Position numbers and translations under genes: made by a program. The notes beneath the pieces were generated by a model. That model was not told the DNA's origin, did not search any database, and worked only from the letters and a program-made list of their open reading frames with translations. Shown here one piece after another: positions 15,288-23,868 of a stretch of DNA of 64,000 bases (positions are counted from its first letter, which is position 1; every line of letters begins with the position of its first letter). Origin of the DNA: RBG-13-51-18 sp050014095 (GTDB lineage: Bacteria > Chloroflexota > Dehalococcoidia > Dehalococcoidales > RBG-16-60-22); contig JBEKDZ010000006.1 of the NCBI GenBank assembly GCA_050014095.1, positions 1 through 64,000 of the forward strand, read 5' to 3'.

Positions 15288-16676
15288 ATGTCTCGATATA
15301 TCGTATTTGTCGTTGGCAGTCTGGCTTTTTTACTGGTATCCATCAGCGGCACCAGCGTATCGGTAGCTTTCCCTAACATCACCACAGATTTGAACGCCTC
15401 GCTTATCCTGGCGGGGTGGGTCTTAAGCGTTAACCAGCTGGCAGGGACGGCGATTATGCCGCTGGCTGGCAAGGCGGGTGAAATTTTCGGGGCGAAGCGC
15501 TGCTTTATGATTTCTATCGCCGTTTTCACCATCGGGTCGCTGTTTTCCGCCTTAGCGCCTAATATCTATTTCCTCATCGCCGCACGTTTTATCCAGGCGC
15601 TGGGTGCCGGCGGCTTCCTGCCCCTGGTAACCGCCATCGTGAGTGACCTATTCCCCAACTCAAGACAGCAGGCGATTGGGCTTTTCAGCAGCATCATGCC
15701 CATCGGTATGATTATCGGACCGAATATCGGCGGCTGGCTGGTGCAGGACTACGGCTGGCGTTCCGTGTTCTGGCTGAATATACCTCTTGGGCTTGCTGTT
15801 TTTATCGCTACGCTTTTCCTGTTAAAGCCAGGGAAAAAGGAGGGCGGAAACCTCGACCTTGCCGGTACCGGGTTATTCTCCGGCATGCTTTCCGCGTTCC
15901 TCATCGCTTTAACGGAGTTGGGCGACACCGAAAACGGCTCGCGATGGCTGGTGGCAGGAATACTGATAGCCGCAGCGGTAATCATGGGGATATCCTTCTG
16001 GCGCCATGAAGGCAGGGTCAAGAACCCGATTATAGATTTGCAGATGCTCAAGGAAAAGCCATTTTTTGCCGCCAATGCCTTTAACCTGCTCTATGGCGCG
16101 GCGGTGCTGGGGGTGATGAGCTTCATCCCTCTTTACGCCACCTCCATTTTCGGCATGTCTACGCTTGAAAGCGGGCTAATCCTGACGCCGCGTTCCATAG
16201 GCATGATAATAGCGTCTATCGTGACCAGTATGATGTTGCCGAAATGGGGCTACCGCAGACCGATGCTGGTTGGCACCGGCGGCATGGTCTTGAGTATGGC
16301 CCTGCTAGGACTGGAACTGACGGGTATGAGCGTCTTTGGAATGGATATCAGCAGCACGGTTATCTTGGTGATTATCATGTTTATCTCCGGAGCAGCCATG
16401 GGCATCATTGCGCCGGCGGCGAATAACGCCTGCATCGACCTGATGCCAAATAGGATAGCCACCATCACCGGCGTGAGGGGGATGTTCCGGCAGAGCGGCA
16501 GCGCGATAAGTATCGCCGTCGCTTCGCTAGTTCTGGAGAATTTCAGCGACATCGGGCGGGGCTTTACGGCGGTCTTTTACGGTCTGGCGGTTATACTGGT
16601 TTTATCTGTCCCCTTTATCTTCGCCATGCCTAAAGGCTGTGTGACTTTGTCCCCGACCGAGAAAGAAGCGGCCTAA
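15288..16676 (+). CDS. Major facilitator superfamily drug/solute exporter, DHA2 (EmrB/QacA) type
   Basis: A 462-residue hydrophobic protein with about 14 membrane helices. The N-terminal half contains the family motifs for DHA2 proton antiporters: an early segment reading SGTSVSVAFPNI, then LAGKAGEIFGAKRCF (motif A region, loop 2-3), the RFIQALGAGGFLPL stretch in helix 4, and GPNIGGWLVQDYGWRSVFWLNIPLG (motif C followed by the conserved WRxxFxxNxP). These export drugs or other small molecules by proton exchange. The substrate cannot be predicted. It stands alone downstream of the palindrome array, with its start about 10 bases after a TATGCTAG stretch and no good Shine-Dalgarno. Confidence 0.88.
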   Translation: MSRYIVFVVGSLAFLLVSISGTSVSVAFPNITTDLNASLILAGWVLSVNQLAGTAIMPLAGKAGEIFGAKRCFMISIAVFTIGSLFSALAPNIYFLIAARFIQALGAGGFLPLVTAIVSDLFPNSRQQAIGLFSSIMPIGMIIGPNIGGWLVQDYGWRSVFWLNIPLGLAVFIATLFLLKPGKKEGGNLDLAGTGLFSGMLSAFLIALTELGDTENGSRWLVAGILIAAAVIMGISFWRHEGRVKNPIIDLQMLKEKPFFAANAFNLLYGAAVLGVMSFIPLYATSIFGMSTLESGLILTPRSIGMIIASIVTSMMLPKWGYRRPMLVGTGGMVLSMALLGLELTGMSVFGMDISSTVILVIIMFISGAAMGIIAPAANNACIDLMPNRIATITGVRGMFRQSGSAISIAVASLVLENFSDIGRGFTAVFYGLAVILVLSVPFIFAMPKGCVTLSPTEKEAA

Positions 16677-16683
16677 CGAGAAA

Positions 16684-17523
16684 TTATTTGAACGGCAGCG
16701 TCCACCGCGAACCGGAGTTATTCAGGAAAAAGCGTTCGCCGAACTGCTGCGCCAGATAAGCGGAAGCCTCGAAGCCCGTGCAGTGAGAGACTCCCAGGTA
16801 CTGCACGCCCATCTCTGTTAGGTCCGCCGCCGTCTTTTCCCAGCGCGGGCGTTCAGCGTTGAGGAGGTGCGTGCCGCCGATAGCGGCATAAATAAGCTCT
16901 TTACCGGTCACCTTCTGCGCCTGTTTCAGCGTGTTGATGATGCCGTGATGGGCGCAGCCGAGGATGACCACCAGACCATAATCAGCATCGATAACCAGAG
17001 CGAGGTCGTCTTTAAGCTCGTCAGGCAACATCTTGCCGGTCTTTTTATCGAAAAGCCCACTATCGATTTCCTCATAGTCCGTGAGCATAGGAATTTCGCC
17101 GGTGGTAAGAAAACGGTCGGTAATATGTATCGGCTCGGCGGTGAGGTTGAAGCGTGCCCCCAGACTTTCCAGCAGCTCGCGCTGGAAGGGTATGCCGCTA
17201 TAATGTTCCTGCCGCTTACGCCAGCGGGTATATTTCGGCGCCCAGATATCCGGATGGGCAATGACCTCGACGGGCTTCTTCACCATCGTCAAGACCTCGC
17301 GCAGACCACCGGTATGGTCGCGGTGACCGTGGCTGATGACGATTTTGTCTGTTTTTGCCAGGTCGATACCGAAGAGTTGGGCGTTATGTATCGCGGCGAT
17401 GCCGGCCCCGGTATCGAAGAGGATATTAGCCCCATCCGCCTCGACATACATGCAGAGCCCCCACTCCGCCAGGTAGCCGAGCTCGGCGGTGTTTTCCGCT
17501 AGGGTGGTTATTTTGATTTCCAT
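16684..17523 (-). CDS. MBL-fold metallohydrolase (COG1237-like)
   Basis: A 279-residue metallo-beta-lactamase-fold protein. The metal-binding motif is ISHGHRDHTGG (HxHxDH form, near residue 65). Later ligand regions are GCAHHGIINT (near 190), GGTHL and SHCTG. The early LFDTGAG strand is typical. The sequence style fits COG1237, which includes proteins annotated as 7,8-dihydropterin-6-methyl-4-(beta-D-ribofuranosyl)aminobenzene-5'-phosphate synthase-like. A real pterin role in this organism is not supported by neighbours. It lies seven bases from the MFS stop, convergent with it. Confidence 0.85.
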   Translation of the reverse strand: MEIKITTLAENTAELGYLAEWGLCMYVEADGANILFDTGAGIAAIHNAQLFGIDLAKTDKIVISHGHRDHTGGLREVLTMVKKPVEVIAHPDIWAPKYTRWRKRQEHYSGIPFQRELLESLGARFNLTAEPIHITDRFLTTGEIPMLTDYEEIDSGLFDKKTGKMLPDELKDDLALVIDADYGLVVILGCAHHGIINTLKQAQKVTGKELIYAAIGGTHLLNAERPRWEKTAADLTEMGVQYLGVSHCTGFEASAYLAQQFGERFFLNNSGSRWTLPFK

Positions 17524-17561
17524 GTTTCCCTCCCCCTATTTTACCAGACCTGCCTTACCAC

Positions 17562-18362
17562 TTAAACCGGGGCAATCAACAAGCGTAAGGCAACTATTGC
17601 CAGTCCTATTGCCAGCAGTCTTACGATAAGAAGTCCGCTTACCTTGTGCGACAAAAACGCCCCGAACTGCGCGCCGATTACCGCGCCGGCCGAAAGAACC
17701 ATCGCCACGCCGACATCACTGGTAAAAGTATGGTCGACAAGATGGGTATCTATCGCCGAAAAGGTGGTTACCGCCACGATGAAATGAGATGTAGCGGTGG
17801 CAACATGGACGGGAAAGCCGAGAATCTGTGTCAACATCGGCACATGGATAATCCCCCCGCCGATGCCAAGCAAGCCGGCAATAACCCCGACGAAAAAGGC
17901 GATGACCATCCCCAGGGGCAAATTATAAGCATAGCTGTATGTGTTATTTCGGCGGTCGGTAACTTGACGGGAGGTCTGCCATTTAAGGAGGAAACCGCCG
18001 GTTATTTTCATGCCGGGCCGCAGCAGCAGGTAAAGTGAAACAAGTAAGAGTACCGAGCCGAAAACGTATTGAAATATCTCACGGTTCAGGTAATTGATAA
18101 GGTAAGCGCCCACTATCGCCCCGGGGACAGCAATTAAAGCGAAGAGCAGCCCTGACCGAAAGTCGATGCGTTTCAAACGGAAGTAGGCGATGGAGCCGGA
18201 AAGAGCATTGAAAAAAGCTACGGTGAGAGTGATACTGGTGATGACTGCCGGTGATTCATCCGGGTAGAGAAACAACAGAATAGGTATCAGCAGAAAACCG
18301 CCGGCCACACCGATGAGCGTGCCGAAAGCGCCGATAAAAAGTCCAATGGCAACCAACAACAC
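17562..18362 (-). CDS. TauE/SafE family membrane permease (sulfite exporter-type)
   Basis: A 266-residue membrane protein with about eight helices in two related halves, each opening with the family glycine pattern: GTLIGVAGGFLLIP near the N-terminus and AGLLGIGGGIIHVPML near residue 165. Members export sulfite, sulfoacetate or other small organosulfur anions, or take up related compounds; many are unassigned. No sulfonate or sulfite genes are nearby, so the substrate is open. It is followed upstream on the same strand by the thiamine-binding protein gene 22 bp away, so the two could be co-transcribed. Confidence 0.87.
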   Translation of the reverse strand: MLLVAIGLFIGAFGTLIGVAGGFLLIPILLFLYPDESPAVITSITLTVAFFNALSGSIAYFRLKRIDFRSGLLFALIAVPGAIVGAYLINYLNREIFQYVFGSVLLLVSLYLLLRPGMKITGGFLLKWQTSRQVTDRRNNTYSYAYNLPLGMVIAFFVGVIAGLLGIGGGIIHVPMLTQILGFPVHVATATSHFIVAVTTFSAIDTHLVDHTFTSDVGVAMVLSAGAVIGAQFGAFLSHKVSGLLIVRLLAIGLAIVALRLLIAPV

Positions 18363-18384
18363 CCAGATGATAGGAACGACCCCC

Positions 18385-18690
18385 TTAATTACCCAATTTA
18401 TCTTTAACCGCTTTGATTTTTCCCTCGATGGTCAGGGGCTTATCCATGCGCTCATCGATGCGGATGGTGGTGACCACCCTTTTTGCGCCGGCATCGAAAG
18501 CTGAACGGTGCATCCGCTGCGCGAGCGACAGGAGCTTTTCAAGGTCGCCTTCGATGATGGTGTTCATGGCGGTCAACTCGTACTTGATGCCGGGCTCGTT
18601 TTTCAGGATACGCACGGCGCCGGCGACATACTCACTGACCGAGGGCTTACCCGTCCCTACCGGCACAACGCTGATATCAATCATCGCCAT
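18385..18690 (-). CDS. MTH1187-family thiamine-binding protein (DUF77/UPF0045)
   Basis: A 101-residue protein with the family pattern: IDISVVPVGTGKPSVSEYVA at the start, NTIIEGDLEKLL in the middle, and a C-terminal RVVTTIRIDERMDKP segment. Proteins of this MTH1187/YkoF-like ferredoxin fold form small oligomers and bind thiamine or its pyrimidine part. It may link to thiC, 4 kb away, but is not in the same operon and no TPP riboswitch precedes it. It is the first gene of a two-gene minus-strand unit with the TauE-type permease, raising the possibility that the permease moves a thiamine-related compound; this is speculative. Confidence 0.85.
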   Translation of the reverse strand: MAMIDISVVPVGTGKPSVSEYVAGAVRILKNEPGIKYELTAMNTIIEGDLEKLLSLAQRMHRSAFDAGAKRVVTTIRIDERMDKPLTIEGKIKAVKDKLGN

Positions 18691-18848
18691 TTGCCTCTAC
18701 CCCCTTTTATATTATATGTACTCTCATTCTAGTAATTTGCCGTATAAAAGACAATAACCAATAAGCAGAATGGCTGATTAAACTTGAAGCGCACTCAACT
18801 ATAATCAAAGTACGCTGGAATGAATCTAAAGAAAGGAGGGAAAAGGCA

Positions 18849-19376
18849 ATGGACACGGAAGAAAACAAAGCCAAAGAACTCCTGATAGTAGCGGAAGCCA
18901 TCAACAAAGGGAATCTGGCGGTGTTAGACGAGTGTTTGACTCCAGACTTCATCTACCGCGGGCCGTCCGGCGAGGTGAAGGGTATTAAGAGCTATAAGCA
19001 ATTCATCGCTAATTTACGCACGGCCTATCCGGACATCCACGTGGATGTTAAAGACATCGTCGCGGAAGGCGACATGGTAGCTACCCGCACTCTTTGTACC
19101 TTTACTTTTATCGGGCAAGCCGACGCCATCCCGCCAAAAGGTAAAAAAGTATCCATGTCCAGCACTATTATCGACCGTTTTAAAGACGGGAAATTGGCGG
19201 AAACATGGGAGTATTATGACCGGCTCGAACTAAACCGGCAACTAGGGGTTATTTTGTCAAACGGCTATCGTTCTGAAGATACAGCCCTTCCGCTGATAAT
19301 CAATGCGCTTTCCCTTGTTGCCCAATCTTTATCAAGTAGGTTACAATATATAAAGCTATTAAAGGAGGATTTGTAA
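18849..19376 (+). CDS. SnoaL-like ester cyclase / NTF2-fold protein
   Basis: A 175-residue protein whose first about 135 residues are a SnoaL-like (NTF2 fold) domain: ECLTPDFIYRGPSGEVKGIK, YPDIHVDVKDIVAEGDMVATR and a DGKLAETWEYYDRLELNRQLGV end. Such proteins bind small hydrophobic ligands; the function here is unknown. The last 40 residues are unlike the family and the stop codon touches the fhs start, so the fhs ribosome-binding site (AAAGGAGG) lies within this reading frame. A strong Shine-Dalgarno (AAAGGAGGG) precedes its ATG and a TATAAT box lies at 18800-18805. A paralogue is encoded at 30966-31373. It probably heads the methyl-branch operon. Confidence 0.8.
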   Translation: MDTEENKAKELLIVAEAINKGNLAVLDECLTPDFIYRGPSGEVKGIKSYKQFIANLRTAYPDIHVDVKDIVAEGDMVATRTLCTFTFIGQADAIPPKGKKVSMSSTIIDRFKDGKLAETWEYYDRLELNRQLGVILSNGYRSEDTALPLIINALSLVAQSLSSRLQYIKLLKEDL

Positions 19377-21152
19377 ATGGCTTACGACGTGTCAAAGATG
19401 GCAGACTGGCAAATAGCCGAAGCTGCCGCCGAAAAGATGCCAACTCCCGACGAGTGGCGCGAAAAACTGGGACTGAAAAAGGACGAGATATTCGCCTACG
19501 GTAAAGTCGGCAAGATCGACTTCTTGAAAGTCATCGACCGACTCAAGAACAAGCCGGATGGCAAGTATATCGAGGTTACCGCGGTTACCCCCACCCCGCT
19601 GGGCGAGGGCAAAACCACCACCACCATGGGCCTTATCGAGGGGCTTGGCTACCAGAAGGAAAGTGTCGGCGGTTGTATCCGCCAACCTTCAGGCGGGCCG
19701 ACCATGAACATAAAAGGCACCGCCGCCGGCGGCGGCAACGCCTTATTAATCCCGCATACCGAGTTTTCCATGGGCTTAACCGGCGACATCAACGATATTA
19801 TGAACGCCCACAACCTGGCAATGGTAGCCCTGACCGCCAGGATGCAGCATGAGCGAAACTACGATGACGAGCAACTTGCCAGGCTTAGCCACATGCGCCG
19901 CCTGAATATCGACCCTCTTAGAGTGGAGATGGGGTGGATTATCGATTACTGCGCCCAGGCATTGCGCAACATCATCATTGGTATAGGCACGCAGAAGACC
20001 GATGGCTATATGATGCAGTCGAAGTTCGGCATCGCTGTCAGCTCCGAGTTGATGGCTATCCTCTCCATCGCCACCGACCTTGCCGACCTGCGTAAGCGGC
20101 TCGGCGAAATTACCGTCGCCTTCGATAAGAAGGGCAAGCCGATTACCACCACCGATTTGGAGGTTGCCGGCGCGATGACGGCGTGGATGCGAAATACGAT
20201 TAACCCCACGCTCTGCAGCACAGCGGAATACCAGCCCTGCTTCGTGCATGCGGGACCCTTCGCTAATATCGCCGTAGGGCAGTCATCGATTATCGCCGAC
20301 CGCATCGGTCTTAAGATGTTCGACTATCATGTTACCGAGAGCGGTTTCGCCGCGGATATCGGCTTCGAGAAGTTCTGGAACGTCAAGTGCCGTTTCAGCG
20401 GACTCAAACCCAACGTATCTGTTCTCGTCGCCACCGTGCGCTCTCTTAAAATGCACGGCGGCGGACCTAAAGTTACGCCCGGCGTGCCCATACCTGAAGA
20501 ATATAAGAAAGCTAATCCGGGACTGGTGGAGAAGGGTTGCGCCAACCTGGTACACCATATCAATATCATCCGAGCCTCCGGCATTAACCCGGTAGTCTGC
20601 ATCAACAACTTCCCCACCGATACCAAGGAAGAATTAAATATCGTTCGCAAGGCAGCCGAGGCGGCTAGAGCCCGCTGCGCCGTTTCCACTCATTATGCCA
20701 ACGGAGGCGCCGGCGCCCAGGAGCTTACCGATGCTGTGAAAGAAGCCTGCAAACAGAAAAACGACTTCAAATTCCTCTATCCCAACGAGATGAAGTTAAG
20801 AGAGCGTGTCGAAAAGATTGCCAAGGTGGTCTACGGCGCCGACGGCGTATCCTGGAACGACACCGCGACGGAAAAAGCCAAGGCTTTCGAATCCGACCCT
20901 AAATATGACGACTATGCCACGATGATGGTTAAGACGCACCTATCGCTGACGCATGACCCGATTATCAAGGGCGTGCCTAAGGGCTGGACCTTACCGATAC
21001 GCGATATCCTGATCTACTCCGGCGCCAAGTTCCTCTGCCCGATGGCGGGCGATATCAGCCTGATGCCTGCCACCAATTCCGACCCGGCATTCCGCAAAGT
21101 GGATGTGGATGTGAAGACAGGCAAAGTCCATGGTCTGCACGACGTAGGCTAG
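19377..21152 (+). CDS. fhs: Formate-tetrahydrofolate ligase
   Basis: A 591-residue ATP-dependent formyl-THF synthetase. The P-loop-like TPTPLGEGKTTTTMG is at 71-85, followed by QPSGGPTMNIKGTAAGGG (the folate/formyl-phosphate region) and KMHGGGPKVTPGVPIP. It is somewhat longer than the usual 555-560 residues. It activates formate to 10-formyl-THF, the entry to the methyl branch of the Wood-Ljungdahl pathway. It starts directly after the SnoaL-like gene, with AAAGGAGG ten bases upstream. Downstream come a lipoprotein gene and then fchA, folD, acsD, acsC and acsE in the same direction. Confidence 0.97.
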   Translation: MAYDVSKMADWQIAEAAAEKMPTPDEWREKLGLKKDEIFAYGKVGKIDFLKVIDRLKNKPDGKYIEVTAVTPTPLGEGKTTTTMGLIEGLGYQKESVGGCIRQPSGGPTMNIKGTAAGGGNALLIPHTEFSMGLTGDINDIMNAHNLAMVALTARMQHERNYDDEQLARLSHMRRLNIDPLRVEMGWIIDYCAQALRNIIIGIGTQKTDGYMMQSKFGIAVSSELMAILSIATDLADLRKRLGEITVAFDKKGKPITTTDLEVAGAMTAWMRNTINPTLCSTAEYQPCFVHAGPFANIAVGQSSIIADRIGLKMFDYHVTESGFAADIGFEKFWNVKCRFSGLKPNVSVLVATVRSLKMHGGGPKVTPGVPIPEEYKKANPGLVEKGCANLVHHINIIRASGINPVVCINNFPTDTKEELNIVRKAAEAARARCAVSTHYANGGAGAQELTDAVKEACKQKNDFKFLYPNEMKLRERVEKIAKVVYGADGVSWNDTATEKAKAFESDPKYDDYATMMVKTHLSLTHDPIIKGVPKGWTLPIRDILIYSGAKFLCPMAGDISLMPATNSDPAFRKVDVDVKTGKVHGLHDVG

Positions 21153-21163
21153 AAGTATAATAT

Positions 21164-21211
21164 CATTGCGAGGACTCTATTTCCCCAATTCTAACAGGGT
21201 TCCTCGCAATG
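21164..21211. repeat. Long inverted repeat after fhs
   Basis: CATTGCGAGGA (21164-21174) and TCCTCGCAATG (21201-21211) form a perfect 11-bp stem with a 26-nt loop. It lacks a U-run, so it may be a dispersed palindromic repeat or an RNA-processing site rather than a standard terminator. Confidence 0.5.
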
Positions 21212-21237
21212 ACCACCAAAGAAAGTAGGGAGTTGAC

Positions 21238-22191
21238 ATGCTAAAAGCAAAACAAATAATAATATTACCTTTATTGCTCACAATAATCGTGGGGCTGTTT
21301 TCTTTTTACGGCTGCAGCAGCACATCAACCACGCCGAACACAACGGCTACATCGTCCTTGGCAGGGATACCCGCCGAGAACCTAAACCAGCAGCAGTTGC
21401 AGCAGATGTTATCTGATTCTGTTATCAACTATAAAAGCCTTAATACTTATAAATTAGATATAGCTATGGATATATCAACAAATGTTACCGGTGGGTCAAA
21501 CCCCTGGGGAATGACCCTAAATACTAAAATGGGCGGAGGGACGAATATTGCGTCCGAACAAACACAGATGAAGCTGGATATGTCTATGGCTATGGAGGGT
21601 ATGGGTCAGAACGGCGAAAATCAAAGCCTGACCTATGACATGTACGCTATGCCCGACTGGCTATATATGAAAGTGTCTATGCCTGGTACGGGTGAACAAT
21701 GGATGAAAGTACGAATGAGTTCTACCCTGAAAGACAAGCTTAACCTTAATACCGTCGACCAGCAAATGGAGCCCTTAGACTCACCAACCAAAGTTGAATA
21801 TCTTAGGACCGAAAAAGTTGATGGGATTGATTGCTATGTACTATCTATCTCGCCCAGTGTGGATGAGTTGGCACGTTGGCTTGGCAAGGAAGCTGCCGGT
21901 TCCGAAAAAGTGGACTGGCAAAAACTAATAAACGATTCCGGCGCCTTTAAGAATTTTTCATTTCTTTGCTATATCGCCAAAGATACCAGTTTGATAATGA
22001 GAATGGTTATGAACATGGCAATCGAGCTTTCTGCTGCCGAAGCGGGCGCAGAGACTTCGGATTTCGATAAAATGCAGATGAATCTTGCCATGGATATGAA
22101 GCTTTCTGACCATAATAAACCATATTCTATTACACTCCCGGATGAAGCCGTTTCGGCACAGGAAGTATCTGAAGACATATTCTCGCAATAA
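21238..22191 (+). CDS. Lipoprotein of unknown function (DUF6612/LppX-like pattern)
   Basis: A 317-residue protein with an N-terminal signal (hydrophobic 7-22) and lipobox ending in GC at residue 26, so it is predicted to be lipid-anchored outside the membrane. A low-complexity Ser/Thr linker (27-42) is followed by a Met-rich repeated-strand domain with many K(L/M)DM..AM segments. This pattern I associate with LolA/LppX-like folds of the DUF6612 kind that bind lipids, but the match is by eye only. It sits between fhs and fchA, interrupting the methyl-branch run without an obvious metabolic link, after a long inverted repeat that may reduce read-through. Confidence 0.65.
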   Translation: MLKAKQIIILPLLLTIIVGLFSFYGCSSTSTTPNTTATSSLAGIPAENLNQQQLQQMLSDSVINYKSLNTYKLDIAMDISTNVTGGSNPWGMTLNTKMGGGTNIASEQTQMKLDMSMAMEGMGQNGENQSLTYDMYAMPDWLYMKVSMPGTGEQWMKVRMSSTLKDKLNLNTVDQQMEPLDSPTKVEYLRTEKVDGIDCYVLSISPSVDELARWLGKEAAGSEKVDWQKLINDSGAFKNFSFLCYIAKDTSLIMRMVMNMAIELSAAEAGAETSDFDKMQMNLAMDMKLSDHNKPYSITLPDEAVSAQEVSEDIFSQ

Positions 22192-22232
22192 AAGAGTAAC
22201 AAACAAACTAGTTTTGTAATAAGGGGGTAACT

Positions 22233-22865
22233 ATGACTGAAAATTTAACCGATAAGTCTACGAAGTCTTTCCTGGACGAACTGGCCAGTTCCGCGCCGGC
22301 TCCCGGCGGTGGTAGCGTTGCTGCGCTTTCGGGCGCTCTTGGCGCAGGTTTGATTAGCATGGTGTGTAATTTGACCCTGGGCAAACCGAAATACGCCGCC
22401 GTCCAGGACGATATATCAGCGATACTGAAAAAATCAGAGAGCTTGCGTAAAGAGCTCACTGACCTGCTCGAAGCGGATGTTCAGGCATATACCCTGCTTT
22501 CGCAGACCATGAAGATGCCCCGTGATACTGAAGAACAGAAAGCGAGCCGCGCTACACTGATGGATAAAGCGCTTAAAGCCGCCACCGAGGTGCCGATGCG
22601 GGTAGCGGAAGCTTGCGTGGCGGTTATGGCACTGTGCCCAGCGGCAGCAGAGAAGGGTAATACTAACGCTGTGAGCGACGTTGGCGTGGGAATATTGATG
22701 TCCGAAGCCGGCTTACGTGGGGCGGCGCTTAATGTCCTCATCAATCTAGGTCTGATTAAAGATGAACTCTTTGTTAGCGAAAGCCGTAGAAAACTAAATA
22801 ACTTGCTTCAGGGTAAACCGGAACTCCGTGACGAAATCTATAATCTTGTGGTGAGCAAATTATAA
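22233..22865 (+). CDS. fchA: Methenyltetrahydrofolate cyclohydrolase (FchA, cyclodeaminase fold)
   Basis: A 210-residue protein of the formiminotransferase-cyclodeaminase family. The N-terminal SFLDELASSAPAPGGGSVAA motif is diagnostic; then come CNLTLGKPKY and DVQAYTLLSQTMKMP, with helices throughout. It hydrolyses 5,10-methenyl-THF to 10-formyl-THF (reverse in the acetogenic direction). It precedes folD by 26 bp and is well placed to supply the cyclohydrolase activity that the FolD next to it appears to have lost. A GGGGGTAAC stretch serves as ribosome-binding site. Confidence 0.9.
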   Translation: MTENLTDKSTKSFLDELASSAPAPGGGSVAALSGALGAGLISMVCNLTLGKPKYAAVQDDISAILKKSESLRKELTDLLEADVQAYTLLSQTMKMPRDTEEQKASRATLMDKALKAATEVPMRVAEACVAVMALCPAAAEKGNTNAVSDVGVGILMSEAGLRGAALNVLINLGLIKDELFVSESRRKLNNLLQGKPELRDEIYNLVVSKL

Positions 22866-22891
22866 CCGATAAAAATTTGGAGGTATGATAT

Positions 22892-23776
22892 ATGACCGCG
22901 ATGATATTAAACGGCAGCGAATTGGCTAAATCAATGCGGGCGGAAATAGAGGCAGAGGTTGCTGACTTTGTAAAGAAATATGGCTATCAACCGACCGCCG
23001 CCGTCGTACGGGCGGGTGACGACCCGGCTTCTATCAGCTACAGTAACGCCCTGGAAAAAGCCCTCGGCGGGCGAGGGCTGGGATTCCAGCTTCACACCTT
23101 GCCGGGGAATGCCACACTGGAAGAAATCGTAGCCCTCGTTACCAAATTGAATAAAGATACCGCGATACACGGCATCATGATACAGGAGCCCCTACCCAAA
23201 GGAATAGATGAAGCGGCGGTCAAGGACGTACTGTCCCCTGTCAAGGATGTTGACGGTGTGCACCCTCTAAATGCCGGGCGTCTGGCGCAGGTCGCGCCCA
23301 TCGGCAGGCCGCCAATGGTCGGACCATTCTTCGCACCGGCTACACCATCGGGCGGTATGGAAATCCTCAGAAGACAGGGCGTGAAGCTAGCCGGCAAGCA
23401 CGCCGTGGTAGTGGGGCGCTCGAACATCGTTGGCAAGCCAATGGCGCTCCTCCTCCTGCGGGAAAACGCCAGCGTCACGCTTTGCCACTCCCAAACCGAC
23501 AACCTGCCCGGCATATGCCGGACGGCGGACATACTGTGCGGCGCCGTAGGCAAAGCGAAAATGATTAAAGGAGACTGGATAAAGCCGGGGGCAATCGTTA
23601 TTGACTTCGGCGTGAATTTTATAGATGAAAAGATGGTTGGTGACGTTGATTTTGATGAGGCGGTTAAAGTGGCGGGGATGATTACACCCGTACCCGGCGG
23701 CACCGGGCCAATGACGAACATCATGCTGATGAAAAACGTAATTGCAGCCGCCAAAATAGCAGCCGGCCTTAAATAA
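22892..23776 (+). CDS. folD: FolD-type methylene-THF dehydrogenase, cyclohydrolase lysine replaced
   Basis: A 294-residue FolD with the usual Rossmann features: HGIMIQEPLP (Gln98), KDVDGVHPLNAGR (Asp121), TPSGGMEIL, VVVGRSNIVGKPMA and a C-terminal PVPGGTGPMT. In characterised FolD a YxxxK motif supplies the lysine needed for cyclohydrolase activity. Here Tyr50 is present but the lysine position is Leu54 (YSNAL). The enzyme should keep dehydrogenase activity and lack or nearly lack cyclohydrolase activity, which FchA next door can provide. Known mutants of this lysine behave that way. The NADH/NADPH preference cannot be read safely. A GGAGG precedes the ATG. Confidence 0.94.
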   Translation: MTAMILNGSELAKSMRAEIEAEVADFVKKYGYQPTAAVVRAGDDPASISYSNALEKALGGRGLGFQLHTLPGNATLEEIVALVTKLNKDTAIHGIMIQEPLPKGIDEAAVKDVLSPVKDVDGVHPLNAGRLAQVAPIGRPPMVGPFFAPATPSGGMEILRRQGVKLAGKHAVVVGRSNIVGKPMALLLLRENASVTLCHSQTDNLPGICRTADILCGAVGKAKMIKGDWIKPGAIVIDFGVNFIDEKMVGDVDFDEAVKVAGMITPVPGGTGPMTNIMLMKNVIAAAKIAAGLK

Positions 23777-23797
23777 ATCCTAAATATACGTTATAAT

Positions 23798-23841
23798 AAA
23801 GGGGGGTTAAAGGGGGATGGCAGTCTCCCTCAACCCCCTTA
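23798..23841. repeat. Short palindromic G/C-rich intergenic repeat
   Basis: AAGGGGGGTTAAAGGGGGAT followed by a C-run (CTCAACCCCCTTAG) gives an imperfect hairpin between folD and acsD. It resembles the AAGGGGGATTAAGGGGGA motif found in other gene gaps here. Confidence 0.4.
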
Positions 23842-23868
23842 GTGTCTTTACCGCTTGGAGGAGCTAAA

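Noticed and set aside
16867..17502. Long plus-strand open frame (211 codons) opposite the MBL hydrolase
   Set aside because: It mirrors the real gene, which has the conserved metal-binding motifs; shadow frame.
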